DNA of 15,127 nucleotides from Syntrophaceae bacterium. Its GTDB lineage: Bacteria > Desulfobacterota > Syntrophia > Syntrophales > UBA2185. A program made the position numbers and the translations under genes. Below are positions 1 through 6,572 of this stretch, piece by piece. The stretch spans positions 1 to 15,127 of the forward strand of contig DNUI01000244.1 in assembly GCA_003508565.1 (NCBI GenBank). Reading direction: 5' to 3'. The notes below the pieces were generated by a model. It made no database searches, was not told the origin of the DNA, and was given only the letters and a program-made list of their open reading frames with translations. Each line of letters begins with the position of its first letter. Positions within the stretch are counted from its first letter, which is position 1.

Positions 1-14
1 GCAGTTGCATCCAT
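1..14 (-). CDS. 5' end of an unidentified leftward gene (partial)
   Basis: Only the first four codons plus two bases of a minus-strand gene lie in the window. It starts with an ATG at 14-12 and reads Met-Asp-Ala-Thr. The start is supported by a Shine-Dalgarno sequence AAGGAG (minus strand, 25-20) five bases upstream. Nothing can be said about its function. It is divergent from the phasin/ubiB pair, so the 470-base gap to the right may hold promoters for both directions. Confidence 0.5.
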
Positions 15-120
15 ACGCACTCCTTATTTATGTCATTGCCGAACGCCTCGAATCGCTGTGTATCACACGAGAAAGTGGAGCGCAATTACCTTATCAACAA
101 AACAGAGCGAAACCAATAGA

Positions 121-149
121 TTGACATTTATTGATAATAAATTTAAAAT
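121..149 (+). promoter_or_regulatory. Strong sigma70-type promoter with a palindrome in the spacer
   Basis: A perfect -35 box TTGACA (121-126) and a 5-of-6 match -10 box TAAAAT (144-149) are separated by exactly 17 bases. This is the best sigma70 promoter in the window. Between the boxes lies the inverted repeat ATTTATT-GAT-AATAAAT (126-142), with two perfect 7-base arms. A repressor bound there would block polymerase, so it is a plausible operator. Transcription would start near 156 and run rightwards into the structured leader and the phasin gene at 485. No open reading frame of convincing length starts before that. Confidence 0.6.
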
Positions 150-350
150 TGCCATGCTGCACTAAGTAAAAGCACAGTGAGCGGCTTCACATACCATATC
201 GTGCGTTATACGGTATCTATTCTTAAATGTCTTGGTTCAAGATCCGGCGTGTCCGCGAAAGTTCTTGTCGGAGGTCAGAATGGCAATAAGTGTCCGGATT
301 CGTTTTAATACCAATCGGAAAGCCTTGTTGAATCCGGTAGCGGGCACATG

Positions 351-370
351 CCCCGTAACTTGCTGCGGGG
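351..370. repeat. Degenerate REP-like palindrome, copy 1
   Basis: CCCCG (351-355) and CGGGG (366-370) form a GC-rich stem around a 10-base loop containing TTGCTG. The right flank reads TAAGCGAGCGAAT. The layout resembles the CCCCGCAG-CTTG-CTGCGGGG palindromes that I recall from intergenic regions of deltaproteobacterial genomes, here with the left arm decayed. This likeness is from memory and is not a database match. Confidence 0.4.
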
Positions 371-416
371 TAAGCGAGCGAATGGGTGATAGTAGTATTC
401 ATTAGGGATCGAAGAT

Positions 417-438
417 TCTCCGCAGTTTGCTGCGGAGA
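417..438. repeat. REP-like palindrome, copy 2 (9-bp perfect stem)
   Basis: TCTCCGCAG (417-425) and CTGCGGAGA (430-438) are perfect inverted repeats around a TTTG tetraloop. The core TTGCTGCGG is shared with the copy at 351-370. No T-run follows on either side, so it is not a simple intrinsic terminator. It lies only 33 bases before the ribosome site of the phasin gene, where it could affect mRNA processing or stability. Confidence 0.5.
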
Positions 439-484
439 GCCTCAATTAACTCAGTGGGCTAAAGAGAATAAAGGAGGTATTAAC

Positions 485-778
485 ATGTTGGATTTTATGA
501 GAAAGATGACGATGGCCGGTGCGGGGCTGGCCATTATGACAACGGAAAAGATCCAGGAGTTTGCGGACGAACTCGTAAAAAAGGGTGAAATGACAGAAAA
601 GGAGGCAAAGGAAGCCGTCGATGAATATGTCGAGAAATCGAAGCAGGCAAAGAAAGACTTTGAAGGGAAAATGGAGCAATGGATAACCGGATTCCTGAAC
701 CGTATGAATATCCCCACCCGAAAAGAGCTTGATGAAATAAAAGAAAGACTGGCAAAGCTGGAAAAAAGAGGGGAATAA
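485..778 (+). CDS. Phasin-family small helical protein (PhaF-like)
   Basis: A 97-residue protein of the phasin superfamily, which is best known for coating polyhydroxyalkanoate granules; in many bacteria without PHA these proteins have no proven role. A short hydrophobic N-terminus (residues 1-20, with AGAGLAIM) is followed by a highly charged helix rich in Lys and Glu. The pattern F-A-D-E-L-V-K-K-G-E-M-T at residues 26-37 is typical of the family, and the C-terminus (about 78-97, RKELDEIKERLAKLEKR) is a predicted coiled coil. The ATG at 485 is chosen because AAGGAGGT (471-478) sits six bases upstream. An in-frame GTG at 386 would run through the palindrome at 417-438 and is unlikely. The ubiB-like gene begins 11 bases downstream, so the two are almost certainly co-transcribed. 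No PHA synthase is in the window, so the granule role is unproven. Confidence 0.8.
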   Translation: MLDFMRKMTMAGAGLAIMTTEKIQEFADELVKKGEMTEKEAKEAVDEYVEKSKQAKKDFEGKMEQWITGFLNRMNIPTRKELDEIKERLAKLEKRGE

Positions 779-789
779 GGGTACACCGT

Positions 790-2484
790 ATGCGCATCCG
801 CAAGATAGGCATCGTCTCGCGCGCGTACCGGAACATCAACCGATACCGCCAAATACTTTCCGTGTTGTTTAAATACGGCTTCGACAGCCTTATTGAAAGG
901 CTCCATCTTGGCCAGTATCTGGATATCGGGATGCGGATGATTTCCCGTAAACGGCGCGAACGGATCGATATCCTTAGCAGGTCCGAACGTCTCCGCATGG
1001 CATTTGAGGAATTGGGGCCCACATTCATCAAAATGGGACAAATCCTCTCCACCCGCCCCGATCTTATTCCCATAGAATATATGCGAGAGCTGGAAAAACT
1101 GCAGGATGATGTCCCTCCTTTTCCGTTTGCTCAGGTGAAGGAGATTGTAGAGCGTGAATTGCGGAACCCTCTCAACCAGATTTTTCTCCGTTTTGATGAA
1201 GCCCCCCTGGCTGCGGCATCCATTGCCCAGGTTCACCGGGCGCAATTGAAAACAGGGGAGGAGGTCATTGTCAAGGTGCAGCGGCCCGGCATACGGAGAA
1301 CTATCGAAGTCGATCTGGAAATCCTCTTCCATCTGGCTACACTGATTGAAAAGTATTTAGAAGAACTGGAAATATACCGTCCCACAAAAATAGTTCAAGA
1401 ATTTGCGGAAACTCTGGAGAAGGAAATAGACTTCAATATTGAAGCCCTGCACGTGGAGCGATTTGCCCGGCAGTTCATGGGCAACGAGTCGATCTACGTG
1501 CCCTGGATATTCAGACAGGCAACAACGGAGCGCATCCTCACGATGGAATATATCGTAGGGATTAAGGTATCCGATATCACCATGCTGGATCAGGAAGGAT
1601 ATGACCGGAAGATCATTGCTTCCCGCGGGGCAGATCTTATGCTGGAACAGATCTTCAACAATGGCTTTTTCCATGCCGATCCCCATCCGGGAAACGTGTG
1701 GATTCTCCCCGGCAATGTTATCTGTTACCTTGATTTCGGCATGATGGGGCATGTCACTCGGCAATCCCGAATCAACTTCGCGAATATGCTGAACGGTTAC
1801 GTGCTCCGCGATGAGGCAAAGATCACGGACGCCGTTCTGAAAATTGTAGAGTGGGAGGAAGAGCCTGACCGCTATGCTCTGGAGAAGGACATCGCTACTT
1901 TCATGGGGCTCCATTTCTACAAATCCCTGAAGGAGATACGTCTGGGGGCCCTCCTCTACGAATTCCTGGGACTGTTTGTCCGACACCAATTGCGATTACC
2001 GCCGGATATTTTTCTCATGGTGAAAGCGCTCACGCAAGTCGAGGGAACGGGACTTTTAATGAACCCTGATTTCGACATGTCGGAAAAGGTTGCTGCCTTT
2101 ATAAAGCAGGTACAGATGGAGCGGATGCAGCCAAAGAGATTGCTCAGTGAATTCGTAGAATCCGGTGGAGAGCTTTTTCAACACGTAAAGGAAATTCCGG
2201 AGGCTTTACACGATATTCTCATCCAGATGAAGCAGGGGAAATCGCGTATCCGTTTTGAACACCGGGGTCTGGAGAACTTCATTTTTGAAATGGACAGATC
2301 GTCAAACAGAATCGCATTCTCCCTCATCATTGCTGCGATTATTGTCGGATCATCGCTCATTATTACTACGAACATGGGACCCCATCTTTTCGGTTTTTCT
2401 TTCCTGGGTCTTTTGGGATATACGATTGCCGGTTTTTTGGGCTTATGGCTTCTGATATCCATTTTCCGTTCGGGAAAACTGTAA
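790..2484 (+). CDS. ubiB: ABC1/UbiB-family atypical protein kinase
   Basis: A 564-residue member of the UbiB/AarF/ADCK family, which is needed for ubiquinone synthesis in Proteobacteria and acts as a membrane-associated atypical kinase/ATPase. Family signatures are intact: KxGQ as KMGQ (81-84), the alanine-rich loop AAAS (141-144) that replaces a normal P-loop, the ATP-binding lysine in VKVQRPG (162), the catalytic region HADPHPGN (295-302) and the DFG-like LDFG (314-317). Two hydrophobic segments at about 508-527 and 533-556 anchor the C-terminus in the membrane, as is usual for the family. The ATG at 790 has a modest AAGGG upstream. The gene follows the phasin-like gene by 11 bases. If the host is a strict anaerobe using menaquinone or no quinone, the substrate may not be ubiquinone, so the symbol is by family only. 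Confidence 0.88.
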   Translation: MRIRKIGIVSRAYRNINRYRQILSVLFKYGFDSLIERLHLGQYLDIGMRMISRKRRERIDILSRSERLRMAFEELGPTFIKMGQILSTRPDLIPIEYMRELEKLQDDVPPFPFAQVKEIVERELRNPLNQIFLRFDEAPLAAASIAQVHRAQLKTGEEVIVKVQRPGIRRTIEVDLEILFHLATLIEKYLEELEIYRPTKIVQEFAETLEKEIDFNIEALHVERFARQFMGNESIYVPWIFRQATTERILTMEYIVGIKVSDITMLDQEGYDRKIIASRGADLMLEQIFNNGFFHADPHPGNVWILPGNVICYLDFGMMGHVTRQSRINFANMLNGYVLRDEAKITDAVLKIVEWEEEPDRYALEKDIATFMGLHFYKSLKEIRLGALLYEFLGLFVRHQLRLPPDIFLMVKALTQVEGTGLLMNPDFDMSEKVAAFIKQVQMERMQPKRLLSEFVESGGELFQHVKEIPEALHDILIQMKQGKSRIRFEHRGLENFIFEMDRSSNRIAFSLIIAAIIVGSSLIITTNMGPHLFGFSFLGLLGYTIAGFLGLWLLISIFRSGKL

Positions 2485-2693
2485 GGCTTTGTTTTTCCGG
2501 GTATTTTCGATTCTTCTGTACAACAGTTTATAGAAATAACGATCACAATGGTTATTGCCATGAGCCGACTCTCTCAGTGAAATAGCCTCTCTCATCGATG
2601 TCACCGCAGAGCGCAGGGAATGTTGCCCTGCGTGCGATGGTAATCTATAATTGTACACCGGTTTTATCTGTTTTCTTACAAGGAGAAGAATAT
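2485..2693 (+). promoter_or_regulatory. Promoter and hairpin upstream of the MBL-fold gene
   Basis: This 209-base spacer separates ubiB from the next gene. It contains a perfect -10 box TATAAT (2646-2651) with TTGCCC (2623-2628) 17 bases upstream as a half-matching -35. The -35 lies inside a hairpin formed by CGCAGGG (2612-2618) and CCCTGCG (2626-2632). The predicted start near 2658 gives a leader of about 35 bases before the ATG at 2694. The hairpin has no following T-run, so it is not a clear terminator for ubiB; it could instead be a binding site overlapping the -35. Confidence 0.5.
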
Positions 2694-3596
2694 ATGCGGA
2701 GTCAAAAGGTGGGAAAAATAAAGGAACATCTCTGGTACCTGGGTCGCAAGGAAGCGGGGGTTTATATCCTTGAAGGACGAGAAGGAGCGATAATGATCAA
2801 TGGGGGGATGAGTTTCATACTCCCGGATGTGCTGCAACAAATGCTCACCCTTGGGATCTCCGCGGAAAATATCAGAAAGATTTTAATTCTTCATTCACAT
2901 TTCGATCACGTGGGTATTGTTCCTTATTTTACACGAAACTACCCGGGGATCGAAGTATATGCATCGGCGCCGGCATGGAAAATACTGGCTATGCCCAAGG
3001 CCATTGAGATAATCAACAACTTCAGCCGGCTCAGTGCAAAACAGGTCGGAGTAGAAGGAATATTCAATTCCTACGATATTGATTGGCGTGATGATATTTC
3101 CGGTATTACCCTCTCGGAAGGGGATACAATAGATATGGGAGATGTTGCCTTGTCCATTTTAGATACTCCAGGCCATTCTCACTGTTCCATCACCGCATAT
3201 GAACAGGAGAATAAAATCATGTTCGCTTCCGATGCGGCAGGCGTTCCCTATGAAAACCTCTGCTTCCCCTCCATGAACACCAACATTGCACAGTATCTGG
3301 AAAGTCTTGAGAAGTTGACGAACCTGCCTGTGTCCTGCCTCTGTGCGGACCATTACGGATATATCACCGGTGATGAGGCGAGCCGATTCGTCGATCTGAC
3401 CATCGAAGAGGGCCGCAAATTGAAAGCGTTCATGGAGGATGAATACCGCAGGTACGGGGGAGACATCGATGCCGCAGGGAAAGCCATTACAGAGTATTGT
3501 TACCAGCAAATGCCGGACTATTTCATTCCGAGAGAAATTCTGGAGGGGGTCTTCAGGCAGATGCTCAAGTATATCGCAAAAACTGTATATCCGTAA
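2694..3596 (+). CDS. Metallo-beta-lactamase-fold hydrolase
   Basis: A 300-residue soluble enzyme of the metallo-beta-lactamase superfamily (glyoxalase-II/RNase Z-like fold), a group of binuclear metal hydrolases. The metal-binding set is complete: HSHFDH with H67, H69, D71 and H72, then H161 in TPGHS, D180 in ASDAAG and H220 in ADHYG. No N-terminal signal peptide or flavodoxin extension is present, so it is not a flavodiiron protein. The C-terminal third (about 230-300) is helical and charged. The start at 2694 is set by AAGGAG (2680-2685) eight bases upstream; the longer frame from 2598 would run through the promoter and hairpin. It has its own predicted promoter and is convergent with the tautomerase gene. 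The substrate cannot be told from sequence. Confidence 0.85.
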   Translation: MRSQKVGKIKEHLWYLGRKEAGVYILEGREGAIMINGGMSFILPDVLQQMLTLGISAENIRKILILHSHFDHVGIVPYFTRNYPGIEVYASAPAWKILAMPKAIEIINNFSRLSAKQVGVEGIFNSYDIDWRDDISGITLSEGDTIDMGDVALSILDTPGHSHCSITAYEQENKIMFASDAAGVPYENLCFPSMNTNIAQYLESLEKLTNLPVSCLCADHYGYITGDEASRFVDLTIEEGRKLKAFMEDEYRRYGGDIDAAGKAITEYCYQQMPDYFIPREILEGVFRQMLKYIAKTVYP

Positions 3597-3692
3597 GTGA
3601 GAATGGATGGGTAATGGGAAATCCTGTTTCAGCAGGCGGCAAGCCTCACCTGTGCGATTCATTCCGATACATACATGAACCGGAAAGAACGC

Positions 3693-3896
3693 TCACTGTT
3701 TCCGCGTTCGCCGTACGGTGACGGTCTCTCCCCCGATCCCCCAATTGTCCGTATCTATTTCTTCGATAACTACCACGGTAGTTTGAGGGTTTTTCCCCAG
3801 GACATCCACCAGCAGTTTGGTTGCGCCACGGACAAGCTCCGCTTTCTGCTCCGGCGTAACCCCTTCTCTTGTTATCTTGATGTTTATATAGGGCAT
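3693..3896 (-). CDS. 4-oxalocrotonate tautomerase-family protein
   Basis: A 67-residue member of the 4-OT/tautomerase superfamily. These small subunits assemble into hexamers and use an N-terminal proline as general base for keto-enol tautomerisation. The sequence begins Met-Pro-Tyr-Ile-Asn-Ile-Lys-Ile-Thr, so Pro is exposed after Met removal. The family region TPEQKAELVRGATKLLVDVLGK and the VVIEEID strand are clear. Length is close to the usual 60-70. The start is supported by AAGGAGG (minus strand, 3907-3901), which lies inside the end of the upstream diguanylate cyclase gene; the two coding regions overlap by 13 bases, suggesting translational coupling. No aromatic meta-cleavage genes are nearby, so the real substrate is unknown. 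Confidence 0.85.
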   Translation of the reverse strand: MPYINIKITREGVTPEQKAELVRGATKLLVDVLGKNPQTTVVVIEEIDTDNWGIGGETVTVRRTRKQ

Positions 3897-4915
3897 ATAT
3901 CCTCCTTTTTCTTCTTTGCCTCGTAGAGCATCGCATCCGCCTTTTTGAGAAGAGACATACTATCATTATCCACTCCCTCCTCTATGCATGATAAACCTAA
4001 GCTTATGGAAACCCTTATTGGGGTGCCTTCAAGATCAAGAGGATGGTGAAAGAAAAAAGACTTCAGTCGCTTTGCAAAGTCATTCGACTCCTTAAGAGGT
4101 GTATTAGGAAGAATAAGGATGAACTCATCACCGGCAAATCTCGCGACAATATCACTGCCGCGAGTCATGTTGAGCAGATGCTTCGCCACATAAATCAATA
4201 CATCATCGCCAACTTTATGACCGTATCGGTCATTCACCATCTTAAAATCATCCACGTCGATAAAAGCAACAGTAAGAGGTGTTCTGTACCGGAGAGCACG
4301 CTCAAATTCCCGCTTGAGGATTTGCTCCATGGCCCTCCTATTCAACAATCCCGTAAGTGAATCTCTCGATGCCAGGTAGTTGAGTTTTTCATGGGCCATA
4401 ACGTTGGACAGGCAAATCGAGACAATCGTTACAAGCCTCTTCAGCAGGGTTGTATCCATATCGGGCTGGTATCGAAGTGCGGATGTATCCGCATGATTAA
4501 GGCTGCCGATGATTTCGCCGTCTAGCGTCAGAGGCACAATGGCAAGAGAGCGGATACGATGCGTATGCTGCGGGGGGATCAATGAGCGGAAGCTTGTCAA
4601 ATCTTTGTTTGCGAGGATGGGATCTGTTTTGTTTCCGATAAGCTTCAGAAATACATCTTTATCAATAAGATTTACCCGCTCCGCAAGAATTTCCGATGTT
4701 GCTGATTTTTGTATTAAATCGGCAACATCACTCTTCGCTATCAGTGAAATCCATACATAGGGTATATCCCGCTTGTCATGGATTTCCGTCAACAACCTTT
4801 CCACAAAGTCCTTGAAATTAAGGATTGACAGAATGCTTGTTTCAATTTCGAAGAATTTCTTCGCAATCGCATCATTTCTTCTCAGGGTTTCATACATTTC
4901 TTCGGTGCTGCTCAT
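3884..4915 (-). CDS. Diguanylate cyclase with DUF484/GAF-like sensor domain
   Basis: A 343-residue cytoplasmic protein predicted to make cyclic-di-GMP from two GTP. Residues about 10-175 match the DUF484/GAF-type sensor layout (a helix with ETLRRNDAIAKKFFEIE, then an alpha/beta domain). The GGDEF domain spans about 180-340: metal-binding DVDDFK (220-225), YGHKVGDD, the active-site motif as AGDEF (261-265) and the inhibitory I-site RGSD (252-255) exactly five residues upstream. The first Gly of GGDEF is Ala, a change seen in active cyclases. The ATG at 4915 is preferred because the DUF484-like part begins there; an in-frame ATG at 5044 would add 43 residues with no family likeness, though neither start has a strong ribosome site. 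It overlaps the downstream tautomerase gene by 13 bases and is divergent from the thi operon. Confidence 0.88.
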   Translation of the reverse strand: MSSTEEMYETLRRNDAIAKKFFEIETSILSILNFKDFVERLLTEIHDKRDIPYVWISLIAKSDVADLIQKSATSEILAERVNLIDKDVFLKLIGNKTDPILANKDLTSFRSLIPPQHTHRIRSLAIVPLTLDGEIIGSLNHADTSALRYQPDMDTTLLKRLVTIVSICLSNVMAHEKLNYLASRDSLTGLLNRRAMEQILKREFERALRYRTPLTVAFIDVDDFKMVNDRYGHKVGDDVLIYVAKHLLNMTRGSDIVARFAGDEFILILPNTPLKESNDFAKRLKSFFFHHPLDLEGTPIRVSISLGLSCIEEGVDNDSMSLLKKADAMLYEAKKKKEDICPI

Positions 4916-5115
4916 GCAAGAGATCCGATCATGGTAAAGGAAAGATATGTGTTCATTTTGGCCTTGAATTCGCAAGGCGGTTAACGCTACTATATTCAAA
5001 ATAATTATGCAACGTTTGGATATAAATGTAGGGAAATCTACCATTCCGTTTACATTCCGGTGTTTTCTATGGTAAGTTCCAAAACTAATTCTATTGCTAC
5101 AAGGAGAGTCATGGC

Positions 5116-5919
5116 ATGAAGGTTTCCGCCTCCAGTATATGGAAATCCGTCAAAGATATCAGACAAAGATCGCCGGTAGTTCACAATATCACCAATTACG
5201 TTGTAATGAACAATACGGCCAATGCATTGCTGGCCATCGGGGCTTCACCCGTTATGGCCCATGCGGAAGAGGAAGTGGAAGACATGGTACGCATTGCCGG
5301 GGCCCTGGTCATCAACATAGGAACCCTGAGCCCTCACTGGATACGAGCGATGCTCCGAGCTGCGCATCAGGCAAAAAAAATGAATATCCCCATCGTTCTG
5401 GATCCCGTTGGCGCGGGGGCAACTGACTACCGTACCAGCACTGCGAGAGAATTAATTGAGGAAGTCCCTCCTGCCATCATCAGAGGCAACGCTTCGGAAA
5501 TAATGGCTATCCTGAAAGAAGATGCGAAAACAAAAGGTGTTGAAAGCACCACTTCTTCTCATGCTGCCGTTGACATAGCGCACGAGTTAAACAGGAATTA
5601 TGGGAGCGTTATCTGTGTCAGCGGAGAAACCGATTACATCGTTAACGCAAATGAGGTAACGAGGGTGCTGAACGGCCACCCAATGATGGCCAGGGTCACC
5701 GGCATGGGCTGTATCGCAACTGCCCTATGCGGCGCCTTTGCTGCCGTCAACCATGCGTTTGCAGAGGCGGCAACCCAGGCAATGGCCGTTATGGGTATTG
5801 CCGGAGAAATCGCCGCAGAAAACATAACAGGACCGGGAAGTCTGCAAGTCCGCTTTCTTGATGTCCTGTACCGGCTTTCAGAAGAAGATATACATCGCTA
5901 CCTCAAAATAGATGGTTAA
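5116..5919 (+). CDS. thiM: Hydroxyethylthiazole kinase
   Basis: A 267-residue enzyme that phosphorylates 4-methyl-5-(2-hydroxyethyl)thiazole in thiamin salvage. Family signatures are VVHNITNYV (21-29), NIGT (67-70), LDPVGAGAT (95-103), IIRGNASEI (121-129), VSGETD (168-173) and VTGMGC (194-199), where the Cys corresponds to the catalytic-site cysteine of ThiM. AAGGAG (5101-5106) lies nine bases upstream of the chosen ATG. A two-codon mini-frame (ATG GCA TGA, 5111-5119) sits between them and its stop overlaps the thiM start, which may influence initiation. The 200-base divergent spacer shows no TPP riboswitch (no paired THI-box motifs). thiE follows after two bases, so the two form an operon. 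Confidence 0.95.
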   Translation: MKVSASSIWKSVKDIRQRSPVVHNITNYVVMNNTANALLAIGASPVMAHAEEEVEDMVRIAGALVINIGTLSPHWIRAMLRAAHQAKKMNIPIVLDPVGAGATDYRTSTARELIEEVPPAIIRGNASEIMAILKEDAKTKGVESTTSSHAAVDIAHELNRNYGSVICVSGETDYIVNANEVTRVLNGHPMMARVTGMGCIATALCGAFAAVNHAFAEAATQAMAVMGIAGEIAAENITGPGSLQVRFLDVLYRLSEEDIHRYLKIDG

Positions 5920-5921
5920 GC

Positions 5922-6557
5922 ATGCGGGGCCTCTACCTGGTTACGGATCGCACATTATGCGGCCAGAGATCACTTGAATATGTGGTAAGTCAGGCCTTGA
6001 AAGGCGGGGTTGCATATGTACAGCTGCGTGAAAAAGAGGTATCAACCCTTTTTTTTATAGAAGAGGCAAGAAAAATAAAGAAACTTACCGCTCAATACGA
6101 GGTGCCTCTCATTATCAATGACCGCCTTGATGTGGCTCTTGCCGTAGAAGCTGAAGGGATCCATATCGGCCAGGATGACATGCCATATGAGGCAGCAAGG
6201 AAACTCATGGGGCCACGCGCCATCATCGGCCTCTCAGTGGAAACATGGGATGATGTGGTGAGGGCGCAGGAATTAGACGTCAATTACCTCGGTGTCAGTC
6301 CCGTTTTTTCGACACCGACGAAAATCGACACCAAAGGGAGCTGGGGTCTGGCGGGACTGGCCAGAATCAAGGACTATTCACACCATCCGCTTGTCGGTAT
6401 CGGCGGCCTCAATGCATCGAACGCGGATGATGCGGTTATGGCGGGTGCAGACTGTATTGCCGTTGTTTCAGCGATCTGCGCGGCTCCCGATCCGTTAAAA
6501 GCCACGTGCGAACTCCGTGACATCATTCAGGCTGCCCTGAAAAAAAGATCGACATGA
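5922..6557 (+). CDS. thiE: Thiamin-phosphate synthase
   Basis: A 211-residue TIM-barrel enzyme that couples thiazole phosphate with HMP pyrophosphate to give thiamin phosphate. Signatures in order are YVQLREK (32-38), the NDRLDVA metal/diphosphate region (66-72), GIHIGQDD (79-86), the GVSPVFSTPTK loop (124-134), VGIGGL (158-163) and the closing VVSAI phosphate-binding turn (181-185). Length is standard. It starts two bases after the thiM stop, so it is co-translated with it. ThiM supplies its thiazole substrate; the pyrimidine kinase (ThiD) and TMP kinase (ThiL) needed to finish the cofactor are not in the window. Confidence 0.95.
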   Translation: MRGLYLVTDRTLCGQRSLEYVVSQALKGGVAYVQLREKEVSTLFFIEEARKIKKLTAQYEVPLIINDRLDVALAVEAEGIHIGQDDMPYEAARKLMGPRAIIGLSVETWDDVVRAQELDVNYLGVSPVFSTPTKIDTKGSWGLAGLARIKDYSHHPLVGIGGLNASNADDAVMAGADCIAVVSAICAAPDPLKATCELRDIIQAALKKRST

Positions 6558-6572
6558 AGGGAATCTTCTATA

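Larger units (their letters stand above)
150..470 (+). other. Long non-coding stretch or leader with several hairpins
   Basis: About 320 bases lie between the promoter at 121-149 and the ribosome site of the phasin gene, with no recognisable gene. They hold an imperfect hairpin at 191-216 (ATACC/GGTAT, one mismatch, then TAT/ATA around an 8-base loop), a small hairpin at 230-242 (TCTTG/CAAGA) and two GC-rich palindromes at 351-370 and 417-438. If transcribed from the upstream promoter this would be an unusually long, structured 5' leader or a small RNA. I recognise no known riboswitch. A 41-codon reading frame at 280-405 has a GGAGGT at 270-275, but it runs through the first palindrome and looks accidental. 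Confidence 0.35.

Noticed and set aside
280..405. A 41-codon frame with a GGAGGT just upstream
   Set aside because: It reads through a decayed repeat, has no recognisable family and only four bases between site and start; too weak to call a gene.
386..484. N-terminal extension of the phasin gene from an in-frame GTG
   Set aside because: It lacks a ribosome site, runs through the REP-like palindrome, and the ATG at 485 has an excellent AAGGAGGT.
451..1332. A 293-codon minus-strand open frame across the phasin and ubiB genes
   Set aside because: It is antisense to two clearly conserved genes, has no family likeness and spans the spacer between them; it is a codon-bias shadow.
3597..3692. Bidirectional terminator between the convergent MBL and tautomerase genes
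   Set aside because: Only 4-base stems (for example AGGC 3634-3637 with GCCT 3643-3646) and no T-runs are present; nothing convincing is seen.
4916..5044. 43-residue N-terminal extension of the diguanylate cyclase
   Set aside because: It has no family likeness and only a short hydrophobic patch, and would occupy the divergent promoter region. It cannot be fully excluded because neither start has a strong ribosome site.
4916..5115. Possible TPP riboswitch before thiM
   Set aside because: The space before thiM is AT-rich and lacks the paired conserved THI-box motifs; only an ordinary ribosome site is visible.
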